DNA from: Bin75 sp965212135
GTDB taxonomy: Bacteria > Nitrospirota > Nitrospiria > Nitrospirales > UBA8639
Length of the DNA stretch: 64,000 nucleotides
Reading direction: 5' to 3'
NCBI GenBank assembly: GCA_965212135.1
Contig: OZ243044.1
Location: 1,674,001-1,738,000, forward strand
Part shown: positions 1-8,240 of the stretch, one piece after another
Numbering within the stretch: position 1 is the stretch's first letter
Layout of the letters: every line of letters begins with the position of its first letter
Position numbers and translations under genes: made by a program
Notes under the pieces: generated by a model
Database searches by the model: none
Told to the model about the DNA's origin: nothing
Seen by the model: only the letters and a program-made list of their open reading frames with translations

Positions 1-185
1 AGATAGCCCGCCCTGTCTTCGACAACCCGTGTGCGCGGCATGGTGTGCAGGATGGTCAACAATCGCGTCCTGGCTTCGTCGCGCGCGTCCCGATAGCGCA
101 GGGGAGGGACAAAGTGCGCGTGATCCGCGGCGTCGCCCGAGGACACACAATTGGGAGTCGCGGGGCATGGTGCGGGTGAACGCAT
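1..185 (-). CDS. DUF1499 family protein, N-terminal part (runs off the window)
   Basis: The first 61 codons of a minus-strand gene are visible; the rest lies beyond base 1. The frame opens after the TAA that also ends the upstream DUF3422 gene (222-224), and the ATG is at 183-185. The translation contains PNCVSS near residue 11 followed by HFVPPLRY and a MPRTRVVE stretch, which is the characteristic start of DUF1499 proteins. The function of that family is unknown. It lies 36 bp after DUF3422 in the same direction, so the two are probably co-transcribed. No signal peptide is obvious in the visible part. The assignment rests on motif recognition only. Confidence 0.7.
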   Translation of the reverse strand, partial: MRSPAPCPATPNCVSSGDAADHAHFVPPLRYRDARDEARTRLLTILHTMPRTRVVEDRAGY

Positions 186-221
186 GAACGTGGTGGATGA
201 ACGAACGGCGGGCGCGGCTCG

Positions 222-1622
222 TTAGTCGTTTGATGAGCCGGAATGTTTCGGGTCGGAACCGGAATGCCCCTTGCCGTGTTTGTAGATGACTTTTCGCCCA
301 AACAGGATCAGGCCAAACGCGATGCCTAATGAAACGGGGACAAACAGGCCCGAAGCCATATCGTGGTCTTCAATCATACCCAGGCGTTCCATCGCCTTGA
401 ACACGTAACTCCCGAGGCCGCTCAAATAATACGAAATGACAATGACCGACAAGCCTTCGACCGTACGCTGGAGAATGGCCTGGCTGCGGGTGGTCTTGTC
501 CACGCTGCGCAGGAGCTTCAAGTTCTGATCTTCCAATGCCAGGTTCTGATGTTGCAGTTGGAGTTCGACTTTGGTGCGGATCACCGCAATGGATCCTTGA
601 AAATCATTCACCAGCGCACCGATGCGCTTGAGTAATTGCTGGTATCCGTCGGCGACCCCGATGGTTTTTCCGTCCACGTATTCGGAGATCGGTCGGTAGC
701 CCGCGATCGCCTGTTCCTGCAGCAATGCCGCGTTGGCTCGAATGATGCGATCGTACGGCACGGATGCCGACAGCTTGTAGCGCATGGATTCGGCCATACG
801 ACTGACGTTCATAAAGTCCTGCGTCATCAGGGTGAGCCAGTCCTGGAGTGTGTGCGCCGTGGCGGTCTCAATCTCCGTGGCGATGACTCCGCGTTGCCGC
901 AGGTGGCCTTGTTCGTATTGATGCACCTGGTCCACGGCCTGCGCAAAGGCTTGAAACGGGAACAGGATCAAGTGTGTATAGTTTTCAATGGCCACGAGCG
1001 TGTCAATGGTGCGGGCCAGGTGCGTGAGCAGCGTGTCAAACGACGGCGACGTGATGAGATAGCGTTCGCGTTGATACTCATCGGGGGTAAACGTCGTCAT
1101 GACGGAAATGTCATGCCCAAAGATTCGGCTGCCATAGAGTTGCGGCCCGGGTATCGTGTTTTTGACGTCTTCAATGGACAGGCTCGTGTGCGGCAGCACC
1201 AGCAGGTCCAGCGCATTGACGGACACGTCCAGGGGCGACAGGGGCATGGCATAGTCGGGAAACCCGAGCGGCCCGAATCCAAGCGGTTTTAATTTATCGT
1301 CGGGCATATGCCACACTTGGTAACTGTAGTATTCGGTGTGGGTTTCCCACGTGACGAGCAACCGGTCGCCGTTGGGCGCCACTTTGGCCCCATGGCCGAA
1401 GTTTCCATGAATCACCCAATGCTCTTCGGGGATGTCCAGGCATTGCAGAAGCTGTTGAAATTCCTGGCGGCTTTGGGGGCGGTCCGCCGGCGGGTTCGCC
1501 ATGCGATGGGCGACGTGATGAATATGCGCCGGGAGGTCAAACCATTCTTCCAGATATTTTTTGGACGGTTGGTGCAGGTGTCGGAGAAACCCCTGGTTTG
1601 ACTCTGGATGTTTGTGACGCAT
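222..1622 (-). CDS. DUF3422 family membrane-anchored protein
   Basis: The 466-residue product matches the DUF3422 family in length and layout. It has a large soluble N-terminal region, a helical segment around residues 320-385 rich in Gln, Leu and Lys that may form a coiled coil, then the family-typical VEGLSVIVISYYLSGLGSYV and a second hydrophobic helix GLFVPVSLGIAFGLILFG. These are two C-terminal membrane segments, with a short His/Gly/Ser-rich tail. The family is described as a predicted membrane-anchored protein of unknown function, and I assign no activity. It is transcribed away from purC, and a DUF1499 gene follows 36 bp downstream. Confidence 0.8.
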   Translation of the reverse strand: MRHKHPESNQGFLRHLHQPSKKYLEEWFDLPAHIHHVAHRMANPPADRPQSRQEFQQLLQCLDIPEEHWVIHGNFGHGAKVAPNGDRLLVTWETHTEYYSYQVWHMPDDKLKPLGFGPLGFPDYAMPLSPLDVSVNALDLLVLPHTSLSIEDVKNTIPGPQLYGSRIFGHDISVMTTFTPDEYQRERYLITSPSFDTLLTHLARTIDTLVAIENYTHLILFPFQAFAQAVDQVHQYEQGHLRQRGVIATEIETATAHTLQDWLTLMTQDFMNVSRMAESMRYKLSASVPYDRIIRANAALLQEQAIAGYRPISEYVDGKTIGVADGYQQLLKRIGALVNDFQGSIAVIRTKVELQLQHQNLALEDQNLKLLRSVDKTTRSQAILQRTVEGLSVIVISYYLSGLGSYVFKAMERLGMIEDHDMASGLFVPVSLGIAFGLILFGRKVIYKHGKGHSGSDPKHSGSSND

Positions 1623-1772
1623 ACCGTTCCACCTGGCCGGCGATCCTTGACCGGCTTCTCCTGCAACGTTCTACCGAATCCCTTGCGGGGGGATCAAGGA
1701 GAAAACACGCCGAAGCCCGTTTGTGCCCCCTCCCGAGCCTGCTCGCCTGGCGGTACGGGTGACGGCCGCACG

Positions 1773-1801
1773 TTGACTCACGGAGTCGGTCTGACTAGAG
1801 T
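1773..1801 (+). promoter_or_regulatory. sigma70-type promoter for purC
   Basis: TTGACT (1773-1778) and TAGAGT (1796-1801) are separated by exactly 17 bp, which fits a vegetative promoter. The predicted start of transcription near 1808 leaves a leader of about 58 nt before the purC ATG. No PurR-like operator was recognised. Confidence 0.6.
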
Positions 1802-1865
1802 TTTGCCTTTCCCGTTGCCGGTACGGCTCTTGTGATGCCGGTCTGACGAAACAGGAACGTCCATC

Positions 1866-2777
1866 ATGCGTGATGCGTGGAACAGTCCGCCCGTGGTTGC
1901 CACCGACTTTGCCGGCCTTGGCGAGAAGCGGCAAGGCAAAGTGCGGGATCTCTACGATCTCGGTGATTGTTTGCTGCTCATTGCCAGCGACCGCATTTCG
2001 GCCTTTGACGTCGTGTTGCCGGAAGGAATCCCCGGCAAAGGTTACGTGCTCACGCAACTGTCCCGGTTTTGGTTTGATCGCCTGTGGCGGGAAGGGGACG
2101 TCGTGCCGCATCATTTGCGGACGATGGTTCCCGAGGAGTTTCCCGATGCGTGCCGGCCGTACGCGGACGGGCTGGCCGGTCGGAGCATGATCGTGGAGAA
2201 AGCCGAACCGTTGCCCGTGGAATGCATCGTGCGCGGCTACCTGGCCGGGTCGGCGTGGAAAGAATACACAACCCGGGGGACCGTCTGCGGCCAGCCCTTG
2301 CCCCCCGGGTTGCGGGAATCGGAGCCATTCCCCGAACCGTTATTCACGCCTTCGACAAAGGCCGTGGAAGGGCACGACGAAAATATTTCCTACGACACCA
2401 TGCAAGGCCTTGTCGGCGAGGACGTGGCCGAACAGGTCCGGCGGGTCAGCGTGACGCTGTATCGCCGCGCGGCCGCGTTGGCCGAAGCGCGCGGTATCAT
2501 CATCGCCGATACGAAATTTGAATTTGGGCGGCATCGGAAAACGGGGCGGTTGCTGGTCATTGATGAATTACTCACGCCGGACTCGTCGCGTTTTTGGCCA
2601 AAGGATCAGTACCGGCCCGGGACGTCGCAGCCCAGTTTTGACAAGCAATTTGTTCGAGATTATCTGGACTCGGTGGGCTGGGACCATACTCCGCCCCCGC
2701 CCCATCTGCCCGAAGACGTGGTCAGGCAGACGAGTGCGAAGTATCGTGAAGCGCTGGAGCGGTTTGTGAGCCGTTAG
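1866..2777 (+). CDS. purC: Phosphoribosylaminoimidazole-succinocarboxamide synthase
   Basis: SAICAR synthase joins CAIR and aspartate using ATP in de novo purine synthesis in the cytoplasm. The 303-residue product is of the longer PurC type. Visible motifs are GKVRDLYD (nucleotide loop), SDRISAFDV, VRGYLAGSAWKEY, DTKFEFG and DELLTPDSSRFW (catalytic and metal-binding region), and SFDKQFVRDYL near the end. The ATG at 1866 fits the conserved N-terminus and follows a good promoter. A cytochrome gene follows after 26 bp. No other purine genes are in the window, so purC stands alone here. Confidence 0.97.
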   Translation: MRDAWNSPPVVATDFAGLGEKRQGKVRDLYDLGDCLLLIASDRISAFDVVLPEGIPGKGYVLTQLSRFWFDRLWREGDVVPHHLRTMVPEEFPDACRPYADGLAGRSMIVEKAEPLPVECIVRGYLAGSAWKEYTTRGTVCGQPLPPGLRESEPFPEPLFTPSTKAVEGHDENISYDTMQGLVGEDVAEQVRRVSVTLYRRAAALAEARGIIIADTKFEFGRHRKTGRLLVIDELLTPDSSRFWPKDQYRPGTSQPSFDKQFVRDYLDSVGWDHTPPPPHLPEDVVRQTSAKYREALERFVSR

Positions 2778-2803
2778 GACGTGCTTGCAAGGCGCCGCAA
2801 GCC

Positions 2804-3349
2804 GTGGCGCGCCGGATGTGGCAACGGGTGTGGGACGACGTGGCCGCGCACAAGCAACCATTGCAGTGGGATAAAGAGACGTTCATCATCATCGGGATCA
2901 TGTGTGTGGTGGCGCTGTGGACCGCCGACCGCATTTTGACGGCCGGTGCGCCCAAAGAGGACACGGGTGACGCCTCCGGCAAGGCCGGGCAGGCCGTGAG
3001 CCGCGCCGCGGTCCCGTTGGCCACGGGCAAGGAACCCATCGAGACGATTTTTGTGCAATCGGGGTGTCCCGTCTGTCACACGATTCCTGGCATTCGAGCC
3101 GCGCAAGGGCGAGAAGGGCCGAAGCTGGAATTGGGCACGACCGCCCGAAAGCGGTTAGCCAATCCCGGCTATCACGGGACCGCAGGCACCGAGTGGGAGT
3201 ACGTGCAGGAATCCATTCTGAATCCGGGCGCCTACCTTGTGGAGGGCTATCCCGACCGCGTGATGCCAGGATGGTACGGCCGAAAACTCAGCGCCGCCGC
3301 TCTGGATAAAATGATTCACTATTTGTTGAGGATTGAGGCGGTGTCGTGA
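2804..3349 (+). CDS. Membrane-anchored monohaem cytochrome c
   Basis: The 181-residue product has a basic N-terminal segment, one membrane helix at about residues 27-43 (FIIIGIMCVVALWTADRIL), a flexible linker, then a c-type cytochrome domain. The haem site is CPVCH and a likely axial Met is in RVMPGWYG. The length and single N-terminal anchor suggest a periplasm-facing electron carrier. The first possible start is GTG at 2804, with an in-frame ATG at 2816 and no strong ribosome binding site for either. It lies 26 bp after purC and may be read from the same transcript. The redox partner cannot be told from the sequence. Confidence 0.85.
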   Translation: MARRMWQRVWDDVAAHKQPLQWDKETFIIIGIMCVVALWTADRILTAGAPKEDTGDASGKAGQAVSRAAVPLATGKEPIETIFVQSGCPVCHTIPGIRAAQGREGPKLELGTTARKRLANPGYHGTAGTEWEYVQESILNPGAYLVEGYPDRVMPGWYGRKLSAAALDKMIHYLLRIEAVS

Positions 3350-3397
3350 CAAGAGGCGTTTCGTTTGGTGGTGAATACAAAATTTGGGAATGATCTA

Positions 3398-3470
3398 TTT
3401 GACGCATCAGCCCATGAACCGTCGCCGTCATTCCTGTCTCCTGTGTCATTCCCGCTTTCGCGGGCATGAC
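3398..3470 (+). repeat. Dispersed palindromic repeat element, copy 1
   Basis: This intergenic stretch starts with a sequence beginning TTTGACGCATCAGCCCATG and ends with a palindrome at 3445-3470 with arms GTCATTCCCGC and GCGGGCATGAC. The first part recurs in inverse orientation at about 16015-16042, and GTCATTCCCGC-type palindromes recur at 15906 and 16145. It is a member of a small intergenic repeat family of the REP/BIME type. Confidence 0.7.
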
Positions 3471-3474
3471 GGTT

Positions 3475-3503
3475 TTGGTGGGCGACGGCGTCCATGCTAC
3501 AAT
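3475..3503 (+). promoter_or_regulatory. Candidate promoter for the MGMT gene
   Basis: TTGGTG (3475-3480) and TACAAT (3498-3503) are separated by 17 bp directly after the palindromic repeat. The -10 box is good and the -35 box is weak. The start of transcription would be near 3510, about 45 nt before the gene. Confidence 0.4.
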
Positions 3504-3554
3504 TTCGTTGAGTGATCGGGGCGATGGCGCTCGACGCTTCCAGGGACAAAACAC

Positions 3555-4124
3555 ATGCGGGTATCCAACAACCGTCAACGATCATCGTCCGGCAAAGGCG
3601 GCCCGCACCGCGGCGCCGCGTACTATTGCGTCATGAAGAGTCCCGTTGGCCGGCTGTTGCTGGCGGGGACGGCCCGGGCGTTGACGCACATCTCCTTTCA
3701 GGACGGCCGGCATCCGATTAAACCGGACCCCCGGTGGACCTACGCCGACGGGCCGTTTCAACAACCGATTCGGCAACTGAAAGAATATTTTTCCGGAAAA
3801 CGGAAAACGTTCAGGATCAGACTCGCTCCGCAGGGCACCCCGTTTCAGCTCAAAGTCTGGCAAGCCCTTCGGGCCATCCCCTACGGACACACAACGTCAT
3901 ACGGGCAGATTGCCAAAGCCATTGGGAAACCCAGGGCCGCGCGCGCCATCGGAGCCGCCAATGGGCGGAATCCTCTTTCGATCATCGTCCCCTGTCACCG
4001 AGTCATCGGAAGCAACGGGCAACTGGTTGGCTACGGCGGCGGACTCTCCATTAAAGAAGCCTTATTGACACACGAACATCCCTTGCCCGTTCGCCGGGCG
4101 GCGTCCGGCGAACGTCGGTCGTAA
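3555..4124 (+). CDS. ogt: Methylated-DNA--protein-cysteine methyltransferase
   Basis: Suicide DNA repair protein that moves the alkyl group from O6-methylguanine to its own cysteine. The acceptor site IIVPCHRVIGSNG is intact, with Cys147. The helix-turn-helix DNA-binding segment (GTPFQLKVWQALRAIPYG) and the GANGRNP-like motif AAIGAANGRNP region are also present. The first 25 residues are basic and unlike the family, so translation may begin at Met27 (3633), which starts the conserved MKSPVGRLLLAG. It stands alone between a cytochrome gene and convergent NTP-PPase; no ada-type regulatory domain is fused. Confidence 0.93.
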   Translation: MRVSNNRQRSSSGKGGPHRGAAYYCVMKSPVGRLLLAGTARALTHISFQDGRHPIKPDPRWTYADGPFQQPIRQLKEYFSGKRKTFRIRLAPQGTPFQLKVWQALRAIPYGHTTSYGQIAKAIGKPRAARAIGAANGRNPLSIIVPCHRVIGSNGQLVGYGGGLSIKEALLTHEHPLPVRRAASGERRS

Positions 4125-4180
4125 CGTCCGCGCCCGGGAACCGGCTTGCGGGCCGGCCTGGCGAGGCGCATACCCCCGCG

Positions 4181-4561
4181 TCATCCCGCATCGTGTTGCC
4201 TGTCAAGAATCGGCTCAATCCGCGCCGGGGAATAGGTTGCAGGCTTGACCCACTTCCCATCGGCCCGTTTCGACCCGCCCACCTTGCTCATGTTTGAGCG
4301 CTGCACTTCCCGGAACACCGGCTCCATGTCTATCCCATAGGCTACGGCCGTGCCATACACGACATAGAGCAGATCGGCGAGTTCTTTGGCAATGTGCGGA
4401 AGACGTTCCGCCTGCATGGCTTCCCGCAGCTCGTCAAATTCTTCCTGAATCAGCCGTGCGCGCAAGGCGCGGGTCTTCGTATCCGGCACACCGGGGCGCT
4501 CCGCAATGTGCAGATCAAACGCCTTGTGAAACTCCCGAACCATTGTTTGCGCTTCGTGCAT
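4181..4561 (-). CDS. MazG-like all-alpha nucleoside triphosphate pyrophosphohydrolase
   Basis: The 126-residue all-helical product has the metal-binding pattern of the MazG/HisE/dUTPase-2 superfamily: EEFDEL near residues 40-45 and KELADLLYVVYG near residues 59-70. Such enzymes hydrolyse (d)NTPs to monophosphates and pyrophosphate, often as house-cleaning of damaged nucleotides. Substrate cannot be predicted. It is divergent from the uracil-DNA glycosylase gene 60 bp away and close to MGMT, so three nucleotide or DNA quality-control genes are adjacent. Confidence 0.85.
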   Translation of the reverse strand: MHEAQTMVREFHKAFDLHIAERPGVPDTKTRALRARLIQEEFDELREAMQAERLPHIAKELADLLYVVYGTAVAYGIDMEPVFREVQRSNMSKVGGSKRADGKWVKPATYSPARIEPILDRQHDAG

Positions 4562-4621
4562 GCTCCATCCTTTCGGTCAAGAACGGTTGAGACGGCCGCC
4601 GTCCCGTATGATACGATTCCC

Positions 4622-5314
4622 ATGATGCGCAGCCTCGACGTTTTACACCAGACCATCGCCGATTGCACGCTCTGTCCACGATTGACCACGTACCGTCGAG
4701 CCGTCGCCGCCGCCAGGGTGAAACGATTTCAGGAATGGGACTATTGGGGACGGCCCGTGCCCGGGTTTGGCGATTCCCGTGCCAGACTGTACATCATTGG
4801 ATTGGCTCCCGCCGCTCATGGCGGGAATCGAACCGGACGAGTGTTTACCGGAGACCGAAGCGGAGACTGGCTCTATGAAGCGCTGTTCCGCTTCAAATTC
4901 GCCAATCAGGCCGAGTCCACCCACCGGGGCGACGGCCTGCGGTTGACGGATTGTTACGTGGCCGCCGCCGTCCGCTGTGCTCCACCGGAGAACAAGCCAT
5001 CGAAAGAAGAATTCGCAACATGCCGGCCTTACGTACTCGCGGAACTCCGTTTGTTGAAACGCATCACCGTCGTGGTGGCTTTGGGGAAAATCGCCTTTGA
5101 TGAATATGTGAAAGCAGCCAGAGCGCTGGGCCGTGCCGTCGGCCCGCCCGCTCCAAAATTCGGGCACGGCGCCGTCTATGCGACGCCCTGGGGCGTCACC
5201 CTCCTGGGGTCCTTCCACCCCAGCCAGCAAAACACCTTTACCGGAAAACTCTCTCGGCCCATGTTTCACAATGTGTTTCGGTGTGCCCGTCAACTCCTGG
5301 ACGGACCCCGGTAA
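4622..5314 (+). CDS. Uracil-DNA glycosylase, family 5 (UDGb)
   Basis: Removes uracil and other deaminated bases from DNA. Motif A reads GLAPAAHGGNRTGRVFTGD, the family 5 signature that lacks the catalytic Asp of classical UDGs, and motif B reads HPSQQNTFTGKL. Iron-sulfur cysteines are visible as CTLC near the N-terminus and as C-PPENKPSKEEFAT-C. The reading frame is open from 4394, but the conserved region begins only after the paired ATGs at 4622/4625. The longer form would overlap the divergent pyrophosphohydrolase, so 4622 is chosen, giving 230 residues. The ribosome binding site is weak. Confidence 0.92.
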   Translation: MMRSLDVLHQTIADCTLCPRLTTYRRAVAAARVKRFQEWDYWGRPVPGFGDSRARLYIIGLAPAAHGGNRTGRVFTGDRSGDWLYEALFRFKFANQAESTHRGDGLRLTDCYVAAAVRCAPPENKPSKEEFATCRPYVLAELRLLKRITVVVALGKIAFDEYVKAARALGRAVGPPAPKFGHGAVYATPWGVTLLGSFHPSQQNTFTGKLSRPMFHNVFRCARQLLDGPR

Positions 5315-5475
5315 ACCGGGGTTGCCTGTTCGGGGCGTTCCAGGCTTCCCAATCGGCCGAAAATTTTCGTTGATCACGCCTCCTAGGTGATTATTTTAAT
5401 TGAGCCGGCGGACGTTGACAATCGAAAACGCCCGGCGTCGGACGGCTCCCGACCGCCGCGTCCCTTGACCGGCAT

Positions 5476-5504
5476 TTGACTGAACGTCGTCCCAGGGGTA
5501 CGAT
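5476..5504 (+). promoter_or_regulatory. Promoter in the 5315-5630 gap, upstream of the small lipoprotein
   Basis: TTGACT (5476-5481) and TACGAT (5499-5504) are 17 bp apart. Otherwise the 316-bp gap after the UDG gene holds no recognisable gene or RNA. Confidence 0.5.
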
Positions 5505-5630
5505 TTTTTAGTTCAGACGTGGCGGCGAGGGAAAAGCGTCAAGGCCCTTTGCCCGTGTCATCCGTTCCTCCCCGCCCTTGCCGGACGTTCATTGACCATG
5601 CCCTTCAACAGGGACCGCGTGCGGAAAAAT

Positions 5631-5945
5631 ATGGAGGCTCCGGTGGCGCGTTTTCATTGTCTGATTTTCAGTCTGATCTGGCTGGCCGGATGCGGCGCGA
5701 CTCTTTCGCCGGAGGCGTCACTGACCCCCGCCGACGGGCAATCGCAAGCCTGGTTTGTGGAACACTGGGGCAAACCAAGCGCGAAGTCAAAGCGGTTTTT
5801 TGGAGGGGAGACCTGGCTCTATTTCCACATTGACGGCGGCGCCTATTCGTTGCCGTTTTTCAATGTTGCTCCCCATGAATGCCAAATTCGTGTCACCTTT
5901 AATCACGAGGGCGCGCTCGAAGCAACCGCCTACTCCGGCTGCTGA
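5631..5945 (+). CDS. Small lipoprotein of unknown function
   Basis: A short N-terminal hydrophobic segment ends in the lipobox LAGC, so the mature protein should start at Cys20 and be lipid-anchored. The mature part is about 85 residues with EHWGKP, a motif common in small lipoproteins of the SmpA/BamE-like or tubulin-like fold type, but similarity is too slight for assignment. It ends in Cys. The frame opens earlier (TTG 5592, ATG 5598); ATG 5631 is preferred because it gives a normal-length signal peptide. It is followed 28 bp later by pgl. Confidence 0.6.
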   Translation: MEAPVARFHCLIFSLIWLAGCGATLSPEASLTPADGQSQAWFVEHWGKPSAKSKRFFGGETWLYFHIDGGAYSLPFFNVAPHECQIRVTFNHEGALEATAYSGC

Positions 5946-5973
5946 CGGCATCCCGAACTCTGTTCACGTTCTC

Positions 5974-6732
5974 ATGCCCGCCTCCCGCCAGGACATCCGG
6001 ATCCAGCCTGATTCCCGCTCGTTGATGGAAGCGGCCGCACAACACGTCATTCATCAGGCGCGGCGGGCCATCAAGGAACGAAACTCGTTCACCCTCGCCC
6101 TGGCCGGGGGCTCAACCCCAAAAGGCCTCTATGCGTTGCTGGCCACCCCGTCCTTCCACACCCAACTTGACTGGACAAAGATCCACTTTTTTTGGGGAGA
6201 TGAACGGCATGTTCCCCCGGAGCATCGGGACAGCAATTATCGAATGGCCCATGAGGCCCTGCTCCGCCATCTGCCCATTTCCATGGATCACATCCATCGC
6301 ATGCCGAGCGAACTCCCGGATGCCCAAAGGGCCGCCGACCGCTATGAAGACGTGCTGCGTGCACAATTCGACGTTTCCGAATCCGACGTTCCCCGCTTTG
6401 ATTACATTCTTTTGGGCATGGGAGGGGATGGACATACCGCGTCTCTGTTTCCAGGCACGGAGGCGGTGCACGAGCGTCACCGGCTTGTGGCCGCCCCCTG
6501 GGTGGACATGCTGCGGGCGTACCGGATCACCTTCACTCCGGTTCTGCTCAATCATGCCCGACAAGTGACGTTTCTCATCCATGGACGCGAAAAAGCACAC
6601 ATGCTTCATACCGTCCTTGAAGGGCCGCTTGAACCCGACTCGTTCCCCTCCCAAATCATTCGGCCCCGACCCGGGAACCTGACCTGGTTCGTCAGTCAGG
6701 AGGCCGCCGGTGAACTGACCATCCGGCTCTAG
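5974..6732 (+). CDS. pgl: 6-phosphogluconolactonase
   Basis: Hydrolyses 6-phosphogluconolactone in the oxidative pentose phosphate pathway. The 252-residue product shows the sugar-phosphate binding loop ALAGGSTPKGLY, the FFWGDERHVPPEHRDSN block and the GMGGDGHTASLFPG motif, all typical of the DevB/SOL family, and has family-typical length. The frame is open from 5755, inside the lipoprotein gene, but conserved sequence begins after ATG 5974. No glucose-6-phosphate or 6-phosphogluconate dehydrogenase gene is adjacent. Confidence 0.95.
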   Translation: MPASRQDIRIQPDSRSLMEAAAQHVIHQARRAIKERNSFTLALAGGSTPKGLYALLATPSFHTQLDWTKIHFFWGDERHVPPEHRDSNYRMAHEALLRHLPISMDHIHRMPSELPDAQRAADRYEDVLRAQFDVSESDVPRFDYILLGMGGDGHTASLFPGTEAVHERHRLVAAPWVDMLRAYRITFTPVLLNHARQVTFLIHGREKAHMLHTVLEGPLEPDSFPSQIIRPRPGNLTWFVSQEAAGELTIRL

Positions 6733-6875
6733 TCATACGTTTGCCCCGCCCTTTGATGTGCGGTGCATCATTTCCGTCATCATGGTTCCTGACAAAAGAC
6801 CGCTCACCGGAGGCCGGCCCCGCCGCCTTGCCCGGTTGCGTGCAATGAGTTACTGATTTTTCCGAAATTTTTTAG

Positions 6876-6953
6876 TATAGTGTGTCTTGATGCGTTCTCG
6901 GCCATGCCGTATGTGAGGGGACGGGAAATTTCTTTGGACAAACCCCTCATGGC
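6876..6953 (+). promoter_or_regulatory. Candidate -10 box and structured leader upstream of arsM
   Basis: The 251-bp gap before arsM contains TATAGT at 6876-6881 in an AT-rich stretch; no good -35 box is seen. Downstream, TGAGGGG (6914-6920) pairs with CCCCTCA (6943-6949). The stem continues across a bulge as GCCA (6901-6904) with TGGC (6950-6953). The structure would lie in the arsM leader RNA. No ArsR operator was recognised. Confidence 0.35.
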
Positions 6954-6983
6954 TTTAATCACGAATTTCGCACAGAGGTCACG

Positions 6984-8168
6984 ATGGAATCTCACGTCAT
7001 TACCCAATCCGTGAACGAACGATACGCCCGCGCCGTCACCACGGGCGAAGAAATGTGCTGCCCCACCGGATACAATCACGAGGAACTGCGCACCTTTATT
7101 CCCGAACCGATTCTCAAAGTCTCCTACGGCTGCGGCACACCCGTTGGCCTCACCACCGTTCAGCCCGGTGAAACCGTGCTCGACATCGGATCGGGCGGGG
7201 GGATTGACTGTTTCGAGGCCTCCCGCCGCGTGGGGCCGGCCGGCCGGGTAATCGGACTGGATATGACCGATGAAATGCTGGCTCTGGCGAAAGCCCATGC
7301 TCCAACGGTGGCCCGCAACCTTGGCCATGCGGAATCAAACGTCGAATTCCGCAAGGGACAGGCCGAGGCGATGCCGGTCGAGGACGGCATCGTGGACCTG
7401 ATTGTGTCCAATTGCGTCATTAATCTCTCGCCGGACAAAGGGAAGGTCTTCCGCGAAATGTTCCGGGTGTCAAAGCCCGGAGGCCGGTTTTCTATTTCGG
7501 ATATCGTGGCCGACCGGCCCCTCCCGCAATACCTTATTCACGACAGGGAAAAATGGGGCGATTGTCTCTCCGGCTCCCTTCCGCTCCATGAATACTGGAA
7601 TGGCCTGCGCACGGCCGGCTTTTTGGGCCTTCACCAGATCACGATCATGCCATGGCGTGTGATTGACGGTTTCCATTTCCTTTCGGTAACCTTGGCCGGG
7701 TATAAGATGGCGGAGACACCAGGACCCGCCATGCAATTCGCCACACTCAAAGGCCCCTTCAGTCTGGTGAAGGATGAACTGGGCCACACCTACCGGCGGG
7801 GGATTCCGGAACCGCTTGATCCCCGGACTTCGGCGTTGCTCCACATGCCGCGCTACGAGGGACTTTTTCACTTCGCCGATGCACCCGTAGCGTTGACCCG
7901 TGCCGACCCGCAGTGGGTCGAAGTGCTGCCGGAGGAAGCCGGTTGTGCGTGGAAGGGAGATTTTGCCCTGCTCACCGGCCCGTTGCTTGAAGTACAGGAC
8001 GACGACGGGCACACTTTTTCCTGCAACGCGCCCATGGAAATCTGCTCAAAAACACGGAAGGTGCTCGAACATGATGGCTACGCGCCGTATTTCGGAATGT
8101 TCAATCGCGCCGGCTACCAAGGCTCCGCAGAGTCGGACGCCTGCCAACCGGCAAGCGAATGCTGCTAG
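6984..8168 (+). CDS. arsM: Arsenite S-adenosylmethionine methyltransferase
   Basis: Methylates arsenite using SAM. The 394-residue product has the ArsM N-terminal MCCPTGYN motif, the Rossmann SAM loop VLDIGSGGGIDCF, and the conserved Cys in SNCVINLSPDK. A cysteine pair follows in the middle domain, and the C-terminus ends in a Cys-rich ECC tail as in many ArsM proteins. AGAGG precedes the ATG by a suitable distance. arsS follows 72 bp downstream, so the pair probably converts methylated arsenic into an arsenosugar-type product rather than only volatile species. The C-terminal 140 residues are the usual ArsM extension. Confidence 0.93.
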   Translation: MESHVITQSVNERYARAVTTGEEMCCPTGYNHEELRTFIPEPILKVSYGCGTPVGLTTVQPGETVLDIGSGGGIDCFEASRRVGPAGRVIGLDMTDEMLALAKAHAPTVARNLGHAESNVEFRKGQAEAMPVEDGIVDLIVSNCVINLSPDKGKVFREMFRVSKPGGRFSISDIVADRPLPQYLIHDREKWGDCLSGSLPLHEYWNGLRTAGFLGLHQITIMPWRVIDGFHFLSVTLAGYKMAETPGPAMQFATLKGPFSLVKDELGHTYRRGIPEPLDPRTSALLHMPRYEGLFHFADAPVALTRADPQWVEVLPEEAGCAWKGDFALLTGPLLEVQDDDGHTFSCNAPMEICSKTRKVLEHDGYAPYFGMFNRAGYQGSAESDACQPASECC

Positions 8169-8240
8169 GCGCACAACACGGCTTCCACGCTCGCCCGAAG
8201 GGGATGCGGTAGGAACCTCCTGACAGACGACGGCGTTGCG

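Noticed and set aside
4394..4621. N-terminal extension of the uracil-DNA glycosylase frame
   Set aside because: It is antisense to the divergent pyrophosphohydrolase gene and unlike the family; the paired ATG at 4622 fits better.
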